Shown: one piece after another, positions 1-5,006 of the stretch | How positions within the stretch are numbered: position 1 is the first letter of the stretch | How the letters are laid out: every line of letters starts with the position of its first letter | Assembly (NCBI GenBank): GCA_900552775.1 | Contig: USAP01000130.1 | Span: 1 to 5,006, forward strand | Direction of reading: 5' to 3' | Source of the DNA: an uncultured Eubacteriales bacterium | GTDB taxonomy: Bacteria; Bacillota; Clostridia; UMGS1883; UMGS1540 | Length of the DNA stretch: 5,006 nt | Position numbers and translations under genes: made by a program | Notes under the pieces: model-generated | What the model saw: the letters and a program-made list of their open reading frames with translations, nothing else | What the model was told of the DNA's origin: nothing | The model's database searches: none

Positions 1-3000
1 ACTTTATCACCTGTCATTGTAACGGTGTAACGCGCCGTTCTGTAGCCTGCGCCGGAAACCGTTACTGTATATGCAATGTTTTCGGGGAGCTCACATGTTA
101 CGGTGTAGCTGTTGCCGGAGAGCGCATTAACATCACTTCCGAGTTTAATTGTTTCGTTTACGTCTCCGCCCGAGATTGAAACCTGCATGTTCTGATATGC
201 GGCAGCGTTATCCTCAATTGCGTTGTTAAAAGCAATATTTACCGAAAGTTCATATTTTTTCGCTTCCAGAGTGCCCTGTGCGGCAGCCGGGAGATTTGCC
301 TTGCCGACAATCTCTGCAGAAGCTGAGTCAAACGATGTTACGATACTGTCGGCAGCTTCTGCCGCATGGAGTTTTGCACTCTTGACGCCAAACGTATAGT
401 CACCGCTGCCTGTAATTTTTACTGTTGCAAGTTTAATTTTCCTGCCCGTAGCGTCCGAATATGTTTTGCCGTCCATGTTGAGCTCATATGTATCGTTTGC
501 GGCGTCAAATGTTACGTTTACGTTTGCTGTTGGTATAATCTCGTACTCCACAGCTCCTGTGGATTCGAATTTCCATTCGGAGGACATGAAGCGGTTTATA
601 GCTTTATCATTCTCTCCGCTTATAACGAGGTCATATGTTGCTTCCATGCCGTCTATAACTTCGTTTTCAAGGCTTATGTTAATATTTTCGGCAATATCCG
701 TAGGAGCAACTGCCGGAAACTCAACGTAATATGTGGAGAATGAGGGAGCTGTGAAAGTTATGCTCATTCTGTCATCGGATACGGTTACGGACGAAATTGT
801 CTCAAAAGTGCCGTTTTTGATGTGCTTTACAATAGGCTCAGCACCATCTGCAATTTTCCTTCCGAGACCGATTGTAACCGACTGATTTGTTGCCGGAACT
901 TCTTCCGAAACACCGTTTGCGGTTTTTACAACCTTGATGTCATACATTTCTACGGTGTTTGATTCTTTTTCTTTTGCCGGTGCAGCCGCCTTGTCCTCAG
1001 ACGAAGGTGCGCTTACAACAACTTGTATAACCGCATGTTCCGTTCCGTCAAAATCTATTGCGGAATCTGATTTCAAATTCTTTTCCAGGTCATTTAACGT
1101 AATTGTAGTTGCAGCAGATGTTGCTGTGTCTATTACAGTAGCCTTGGAAGGCTTAACAACGAATTTGCCGTTTTCTGAAACTGCAATCAAGCCTTTAGCA
1201 CAATAAGCAGATACATCGGTTGAATACGAACCGCCGGAGATTGCTATATTACCGCCGGGATATTCAACGCTGTTTATTATACCGCCGTTAAAAGTGCCGT
1301 CTGAAATTTTGAGTTCTCCGACTGCCGTGTCCGAATCATAAAATCCGTTGAATACACTGCCGGAGTTAGGGCTTGTAAATGTGCCGCCGTTTATTTCAGC
1401 TTTATTCCAGTTCATTATGCAGGGGAAATAGTCATTGGTAAAATCACCTGCATTTATTGTAAGAATACCGCATGAATCGTTTTTTACGTTTTTAACGCCG
1501 CCCTTGAAAGTTCCGCCGTTTATTGTAAGCTTTGGATTTGCCGAGCCTATGGTATTACCGTAATAACCGTTTACTATATTACTTGAAAATACGCCGTTGT
1601 TTTCTACGGTTACGCCTTCGTTGATTTCTATTGTACCGTTGTTTGCAATTGTGTACCACGAATTACCGCCGGATTCTGTGTTTCCGGAATTGTCATCTGT
1701 AAACTTACCTTTTTCCGCACTTCTCATAAACGTACCGCCGTTTAATACTGCTGTTGCATTTTCGGCATTAACTAAAGCGCCTCTCGCGTGAGTTGTGTTA
1801 TCAATAATACCCGACTTGCTTTCAGAAGAATCAATAACTGTAAGTTTACCTTTGTTGTCAATTGTATTTTTGCCGTCTTCATTTGTAAGTGTTTTGCCGT
1901 TTAAATCAAGTATGATACACTTGTCGGCAGGAATTTCAAGGCTTTCTTTTAAATCGCTGACAAGTGCAACTGTGTCACCGCTTTTTGCGGCTTTTACAGC
2001 ATCTTCCAGGGATGTATAGTAAACATTGTCAATTTTTGCAGCGACAGACTTAATATTTTCTTCTGTAGCACCGTCTGTCTTTGCATCCTCTACAGTTGTA
2101 TAGAACTTAGAGTTTGCAGCAGCAACATAAGTCTTTTTTTCTCCGTTAATCGTAACTTCTGCCAATGATTTGTTCGTACGTGCTCCGCCGTCGGCAACTT
2201 CAGCAGCAATAACTGCTGTCGTACACTCTGTTGTGTCAATATCATTCAAAGTAATTTTACCGGTTTGCGAAAGCATGATAGCAGGCTTTGATTTTCCTTC
2301 ATTAACTACTTTAAATTTTGTACCTGTTACAGTAATATCTGCTTCATTGTCCTGACCCATGCTATATGTCTTGACGCCGCGGTTTCCTTCTACTGTTCCG
2401 CCTGTAACTTCAACCTGTCCTGTGGGATTACCATTCAAATTATATGCATAAATCCAAAGACCGTAGCCACCGTTAGATGCGGTAAAGTTACAATTATTGT
2501 AAACAGTTTTGCCATACTGATTATTGCAAGTGCCGTTTGGGAAACTGCAACCAGTATATGTTACTGTTTTCTCATGTGATGATGTTGTAAAGTAATGGTT
2601 CATTTCTCCTAAATCATAAACATATTTACCGTTTGCTCTGGAAAGTTTTAAGTTTTCATAATTAACATCTATAGACGGTTCAAGACGCCCCATCATGTTA
2701 TTACTTGTGGATTCCAAAGCAATTTCAGCGGCAGTATCATCATCCGCTGCTTTAAAAGTAACGGTCTGTGCTTTTTTTGCCCTTCCAACCACATCTCTAA
2801 CTTCACCTTCAGGCATAACAACCTTACCGTAAATCACATAAGTAATGCTGTTTGCATTTTCATCAACAGCATCGCGTGCCTCCTCAAAAGTCGAATATGT
2901 CCGACCTTCTCCGACATCAAGTTCTACGGTTTCATCATCCGCAAAAGCCGGAAGAATCATGGTGCCCATTACCATTGCGGCAGATATTAAACCTGCCAGA

Positions 3001-3017
3001 AGTTTTTTGCCTTTCAC
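1..3017 (-). CDS. Secreted right-handed beta-helix repeat surface protein, C-terminus cut by window edge
   Basis: One uninterrupted minus-strand frame runs from a GTG at 3017 to the left edge, giving 1005 residues with no stop, so the C-terminus is missing. The GTG start is chosen because an AAGGA ribosome site lies 8 bases upstream and it gives a full signal peptide: basic start VKGKK, hydrophobic core, cleavage probably after PAFA near residue 26. Visible regions: about 27-330, a beta-rich N-terminal part; 330-620, a right-handed beta-helix with an I-L-D-L-N-G-K-T-L-T strand (369-378) and NGGTF-like rungs (425-598); about 625-770, a beta-sandwich ending in SFSTYYVEF, with a charged Ala/Lys/Glu loop at 672-688; about 772-890, a possibly cohesin-like sandwich; about 895-1005, a beta domain ending with VSGAGY. 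Three Y-x-T-x-E-x-A-type motifs occur at 41, 306 and 334. The beta-helix suggests carbohydrate binding or adhesion. I see no pectate-lyase catalytic residues, so enzyme activity is not claimed. It was probably cotranscribed with the SLH gene upstream. Confidence 0.93.
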   Translation of the reverse strand, partial: MKGKKLLAGLISAAMVMGTMILPAFADDETVELDVGEGRTYSTFEEARDAVDENANSITYVIYGKVVMPEGEVRDVVGRAKKAQTVTFKAADDDTAAEIALESTSNNMMGRLEPSIDVNYENLKLSRANGKYVYDLGEMNHYFTTSSHEKTVTYTGCSFPNGTCNNQYGKTVYNNCNFTASNGGYGLWIYAYNLNGNPTGQVEVTGGTVEGNRGVKTYSMGQDNEADITVTGTKFKVVNEGKSKPAIMLSQTGKITLNDIDTTECTTAVIAAEVADGGARTNKSLAEVTINGEKKTYVAAANSKFYTTVEDAKTDGATEENIKSVAAKIDNVYYTSLEDAVKAAKSGDTVALVSDLKESLEIPADKCIILDLNGKTLTNEDGKNTIDNKGKLTVIDSSESKSGIIDNTTHARGALVNAENATAVLNGGTFMRSAEKGKFTDDNSGNTESGGNSWYTIANNGTIEINEGVTVENNGVFSSNIVNGYYGNTIGSANPKLTINGGTFKGGVKNVKNDSCGILTINAGDFTNDYFPCIMNWNKAEINGGTFTSPNSGSVFNGFYDSDTAVGELKISDGTFNGGIINSVEYPGGNIAISGGSYSTDVSAYCAKGLIAVSENGKFVVKPSKATVIDTATSAATTITLNDLEKNLKSDSAIDFDGTEHAVIQVVVSAPSSEDKAAAPAKEKESNTVEMYDIKVVKTANGVSEEVPATNQSVTIGLGRKIADGAEPIVKHIKNGTFETISSVTVSDDRMSITFTAPSFSTYYVEFPAVAPTDIAENINISLENEVIDGMEATYDLVISGENDKAINRFMSSEWKFESTGAVEYEIIPTANVNVTFDAANDTYELNMDGKTYSDATGRKIKLATVKITGSGDYTFGVKSAKLHAAEAADSIVTSFDSASAEIVGKANLPAAAQGTLEAKKYELSVNIAFNNAIEDNAAAYQNMQVSISGGDVNETIKLGSDVNALSGNSYTVTCELPENIAYTVTVSGAGYRTARYTVTMTGDK
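1224..1745 (-). repeat. Region encoding beta-helix rungs with NGGTF-type repeats
   Basis: Residues 425-598 of the downstream protein carry a recurrent hexapeptide: LNGGTF (425), INGGTF (499), INAGDF (521), INGGTF (542), ISDGTF (571) and ISGGSY (593). From 499 on the spacing is about 21-29 residues, which is one turn of a right-handed parallel beta-helix, with the Gly-Gly turn and the aromatic residue stacked between turns. The 74-residue gap between the first two holds less conserved turns, including the NNG motifs at 459 and 473. At DNA level this shows as repeated ccgccgtt-like words on the plus strand. Such repeats are common in clostridial surface proteins. Confidence 0.85.
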
Positions 3018-3025
3018 TTTTCTTT

Positions 3026-3032
3026 TCCTTCT
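3026..3032 (-). promoter_or_regulatory. Ribosome binding site that decides the GTG start of the beta-helix gene
   Basis: The minus strand reads AGAAGGA, ending 8 bases before the GTG at 3017, inside a purine-rich stretch. This is a good match to the anti-Shine-Dalgarno sequence. It supports GTG over the internal ATG codons at residues 15, 17 and 20, which lack such a site and would cut the signal peptide. Confidence 0.8.
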
Positions 3033-3041
3033 TTCAAAAAA

Positions 3042-3070
3042 ATTATAATCATCCGAGGTTATCGGGTAAT
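3042..3070 (-). promoter_or_regulatory. Possible weak sigma-A promoter between the two genes
   Basis: A perfect TATAAT lies at 3047-3042 on the minus strand. At 17-base spacing the upstream hexamer is ATTACC (3070-3065), which matches only three of six bases of TTGACA. A start about seven bases downstream would give a leader of roughly 18 bases that still contains the ribosome site. In AT-rich DNA a TATAAT can occur by chance, and the 57-base gap also fits simple readthrough from the SLH gene, so this is only a candidate. Confidence 0.3.
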
Positions 3071-3074
3071 TAAC

Positions 3075-5006
3075 TTATTTAATTAATTCATAAAGTCTTG
3101 CGCACATAACGGCAACTTCTGCGCGTGTTGCGTTGCCGAGAGAATTTAAAAGTCCGTCGGAGCCTTTTATAATTCCGGCAGATACCATGGAAGACATTGC
3201 TTCCTTTGCGTAATCTGAAACGCTGTTTTTATCGGTAAAAGCGTCCAGAGAAGACATATCCTTATTTTCTTTTATATATCCCTTTGAAAGGAAAGCACGG
3301 TATGCAAGCGTGATTAAATCCTGTCTTGTAATACTGTTTTCGGGCATAAAGTTTTCGCCGCTGCCATGCGCAATGCCTGCTTTTTTAGCGCTGCCTATGG
3401 CTTTGTAATAATAGGAGCTTTCGGGAACATCGGCAAAATTTTCGGAAAACTCATCATTTACGCTGAGCATTCTTGTGAGAATAAGAATAAAATCGCCGCG
3501 TTTTATGTTATTTGCGGGAGCAAACTCGGTTTCGCTTACGCCGCTTATAATTCCTTTGTCTTTAAGGAAATATATAGAATCCTTTGCCCAAACGTGATTA
3601 TCAAGGTCTTTGAAAGCTTCGTTTTCCGAAGGTGTTTGCGGATTTGATGGATTTGGGTTCGTGCTGCCGTTTCCGCTGCCGGAACCTGAGCCGGAACCGG
3701 AACCGGATCCCGAACCTGAACCCGAGCCGCTGCCGGAGCCGTCATCGGATTTGATTTTAGGTGTTGTGGCAGATTCAGATTCTGAAAATTCGCCTGTTCC
3801 AACCTCGTTCTTTGCAGCTATACTTACACTGTATGTTGTATTTGCCGAAAGACCTGTTAAATCATAGCTTGTCTTGTTTATGCCGTTTACGTTAACGGTT
3901 TTTTCATTTTTGGAATCGCTGCTGTATTTTATTACGTAGCCTGTAACCGTTTCGTCGGCCGATTTTTCCCATGAAACGGAAATCTTTTTGTCGGACGCTG
4001 TAAGTTTGGGTTTGTTAAGCTTCGCGGGAACGCTGCCGTCAACGGTAATTCCGGCAAAAACATCAAGGTCATATTTGTTGACTTTTCCGTCACGGTTAAA
4101 GTCTGCGGCTTCGCTGTACTCATTGTTTGCAATAAGCTCTTCAACGGCAGTTTTATCGTCTTTGTCAATTTTTCCGTCTGCATTAACATCGCCGGGAATA
4201 AAGTCTGCATTTGTGATTTCAAGCACATCGTCAAACGATACGTTTTCCTTTTTATAAGAAACATAGCCTATGCCGGATACTTCAACTGTGTAAGTGTCGT
4301 CCGCAAGCACTGTGTTTTCGAGAAGAAAAGATGGGATGGAGGTGCTTTCGCGGTGCAGTGAATTATCAAGCTCTGTGTATATTGTGCTGCCGCCTGTCTT
4401 ATTTCCGGTTATTGTTACGGTTATACCGGGGTCGCCTTTACCGGTAAAATCAGTTACCTTGTCCATGGTAAGATGAACAGCGGCATTTTTGCCCTCATTT
4501 GCTTTGGCACTTGCCGATACGGTTATTTTGCTGTTTGTTTCGGCAAGGCGATCTTCGCCGTCAACGGTGCAGTAAGTTTGGCTCAGGTCATTGAGCTTCA
4601 AATTTACGCTTTTTCCGCTTTCACCCGAAAATGTGAGTATAAATAAATCTTCGCTGTCTGAAAAGTCAAGACCGCCGGGCGCCATTATGCTTGTAAGAAA
4701 ATTCTTTTCCGAGTTTGCCGCAGCGGGATTCGGAGAATACCATACACCTTCGGGCGGATTGTTTTTCCCTTTAAGGAAACGAACGGATTTATATTTTAAA
4801 TCTCCGTCAAAACCAAACGACATTTGTGCAATTGTTGCTGAGCCCGAAGCGCCTTCAACGGTTACGAGAACTTTTGCTTCACCTGTGAGAGTTGAAATGT
4901 CGGTGTCCGTAATGTCTTTAAAATTTACTTTGATTGTCTTTTGCGCGGCAGCCGAAGCCGGAAGCGCTGAAAACGCCAGGCATGCTGCTATAGCCAGTGT
5001 TCCTAT
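3075..5006 (-). CDS. Secreted SLH-anchored protein with cohesin-like, dockerin-like and FN3 domains, N-terminus cut by window edge
   Basis: The minus-strand frame is open from the right edge to a TAA at 3075-3077, giving 643 visible residues. An ATG at 4823 is in frame but is not the likely start: 61 further in-frame codons upstream include a signal-peptide core and an Ala-rich cleavage region (LPASAAA, residues 15-21). The true start is therefore probably only a few codons outside the window. Domains by visible residue: 24-156, a beta-sandwich resembling cohesin/CBM folds, with an L-F-I-L-T-F strand at 121-126; 159-267, a second beta domain ending near VSGIGY; 271-321, two dockerin-like calcium loops; 327-417, FN3; 423-444, (Gly-Ser)11; about 464-643, three SLH domains. 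SLH domains bind pyruvylated secondary cell wall polymers, so the protein should sit non-covalently on the wall. No catalytic domain is seen, so a scaffold, adhesin or sugar-binding role is more likely. The cohesin-like label is tentative; the SLH, FN3 and dockerin-like calls are firm. Confidence 0.95.
   Translation of the reverse strand: MGTLAIAACLAFSALPASAAAQKTIKVNFKDITDTDISTLTGEAKVLVTVEGASGSATIAQMSFGFDGDLKYKSVRFLKGKNNPPEGVWYSPNPAAANSEKNFLTSIMAPGGLDFSDSEDLFILTFSGESGKSVNLKLNDLSQTYCTVDGEDRLAETNSKITVSASAKANEGKNAAVHLTMDKVTDFTGKGDPGITVTITGNKTGGSTIYTELDNSLHRESTSIPSFLLENTVLADDTYTVEVSGIGYVSYKKENVSFDDVLEITNADFIPGDVNADGKIDKDDKTAVEELIANNEYSEAADFNRDGKVNKYDLDVFAGITVDGSVPAKLNKPKLTASDKKISVSWEKSADETVTGYVIKYSSDSKNEKTVNVNGINKTSYDLTGLSANTTYSVSIAAKNEVGTGEFSESESATTPKIKSDDGSGSGSGSGSGSGSGSGSGSGSGNGSTNPNPSNPQTPSENEAFKDLDNHVWAKDSIYFLKDKGIISGVSETEFAPANNIKRGDFILILTRMLSVNDEFSENFADVPESSYYYKAIGSAKKAGIAHGSGENFMPENSITRQDLITLAYRAFLSKGYIKENKDMSSLDAFTDKNSVSDYAKEAMSSMVSAGIIKGSDGLLNSLGNATRAEVAVMCARLYELIK
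3078..3617 (-). other. Region encoding three SLH domains (cell wall anchor)
   Basis: These codons form the C-terminal 180 residues of the upstream protein. Three units begin with F-K-D-L, F-A-D-V and F-T-D-K (visible residues about 465, 524 and 590), each followed by an aromatic-plus-helix segment and a G-I-I/A-x-G turn. Each ends in the second conserved helix signature: I-K-R-G-D-F, I-T-R-Q-D-L and A-T-R-A-E-V. The TRAE-type motif contributes the arginine that contacts the cell wall polymer in studied SLH trimers. That arginine is kept in all three units, although only the last has the canonical TRAE. The protein ends a few residues after the third unit, which is usual for an SLH anchor. Confidence 0.93.
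3675..3740 (-). repeat. Hexamer repeat encoding (Gly-Ser)11 linker
   Basis: Eleven consecutive Gly-Ser pairs are encoded by degenerate hexamers, followed by Gly-Asn-Gly-Ser and an Asn/Pro/Thr-rich stretch. The tract joins the FN3 domain to the SLH anchor and should be a flexible, extended spacer. The unit is six bases, so any gain or loss of units would change linker length without shifting the frame. The hexamers differ in their third bases and use both AGC and TCN serine codons. Confidence 0.95.
3756..4028 (-). other. Region encoding a fibronectin type III domain
   Basis: Visible residues 327-417 of the SLH protein show the FN3 pattern: a P-x-L-T-A strand, S-V-S-W-E-K with the conserved Trp at 346, then G-Y-V-I-K-Y, the S-Y-D-L-T-G-L turn, and T-T-Y-S-V-S-I-A-A-K-N leading to a Gly/Ser-rich end and a final A-T-T-P. 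In bacterial extracellular proteins FN3 domains mostly act as spacers between binding or catalytic modules. Here the domain separates the dockerin pair from the flexible linker and wall anchor. Confidence 0.88.
4044..4196 (-). other. Region encoding a dockerin-type calcium-binding pair
   Basis: Visible residues 271-321 of the SLH protein contain two EF-hand-like loops. The first is D-V-N-A-D-G-K-I-D-K-D-D (ligands D273, N275, D277, D284). The second is D-F-N-R-D-G-K-V-N-K-Y-D (D302, N304, D306, D313). The order and roughly 29-residue spacing fit type I-like dockerins, which bind cohesins. The two positions that set cohesin choice in studied dockerins (loop positions 10 and 11) are Lys-Asp and Lys-Tyr here, unlike the Ser/Thr pairs of the classic Clostridium thermocellum type. 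The partner is unknown. A stand-alone calcium-stabilised spacer is an alternative. Confidence 0.85.

Noticed and set aside
366..743. Plus-strand open frame of 125 codons, Cys- and Phe-rich
   Set aside because: It lies wholly opposite the long minus-strand beta-helix gene, has no convincing ribosome site, and its composition is what the antisense of that gene would give.
1224..1745. Pectate lyase or other polysaccharide lyase assignment from the beta-helix
   Set aside because: The fold is shared by many non-enzymes, and no conserved lyase or hydrolase catalytic motif is visible in the translated region.
3043..3067. Possible terminator between the genes: CCGA/TCGG stem followed by a T7 run on the minus strand
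   Set aside because: The stem is only four base pairs with a five-base loop, and the T run starts about ten bases after it, too far and too weak for an intrinsic terminator.
3675..3740. CRISPR-like or other short-repeat array
   Set aside because: The hexamers are contiguous, have no spacers and are fully explained as Gly-Ser codons.
3545..3802. Second minus-strand frame across the linker, Gln/Pro/Ala-rich
   Set aside because: It is a shifted-frame shadow of the SLH protein gene. The true frame is unbroken across this region, so there is no frameshift.
3610..3867. Plus-strand frame with a Pro-Glu repeat (PEPEPEPDPEPEP)
   Set aside because: It is the antisense reading of the Gly-Ser linker codons. 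The minus-strand frame around it has clear FN3 and SLH domains.
4821..4823. ATG as start of the SLH protein
   Set aside because: Sixty-one in-frame codons upstream encode a signal-peptide core and the start of the first domain. Starting here would give a wall-anchored protein without a secretion signal.

Overview
The window holds two consecutive genes on the minus strand. Both are cut by a window edge, and together they fill all but 57 bases. Both encode secreted, multi-domain, beta-rich surface proteins. No tRNA, rRNA, CRISPR array, insertion sequence or phage-like gene is visible. The signals point to a Gram-positive, S-layer-bearing member of the Clostridia, probably an anaerobe of gut or fibre-rich habitats: a triple SLH anchor, dockerin-type calcium loops, an FN3 domain, NGGTF-type beta-helix repeats, an AAGGA ribosome binding site before a GTG start, and moderate-to-low GC. 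The genus cannot be fixed from the sequence.

Layout in the direction of transcription (right to left): positions 5006-3075 encode the upstream protein. It has a signal peptide whose first residues lie outside the window, a cohesin/CBM-like beta-sandwich, a second beta domain, a pair of dockerin-like calcium loops, an FN3 domain, a (Gly-Ser)11 linker and three C-terminal SLH domains. After a 57-base gap with a clear ribosome binding site and a weak possible promoter, positions 3017-1 encode the downstream protein (1005 residues visible, C-terminus missing). It has a complete signal peptide, a right-handed beta-helix region with NGGTF-type rungs, a beta-sandwich ending in an SFSTYYVEF motif, a second module that may be cohesin-like, and a final beta domain ending in a V-S-G-x-G-Y motif that also occurs in the upstream protein just before its dockerin loops.

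Working model (inference): the two are co-expressed exoproteins. The upstream protein is held on the cell wall by its SLH domains. The downstream protein is a large adhesin-like or polysaccharide-associated beta-helix protein. They share a beta-domain order, and the downstream one probably continues past the left edge into its own dockerin or anchor module. No catalytic site is recognisable in either, so neither should be called an enzyme on this evidence.

I see no clear case for a wholly new system. The points most worth checking are the internal placement of the dockerin pair beside a cohesin-like domain and an SLH anchor in one chain, and the shared module between neighbours.
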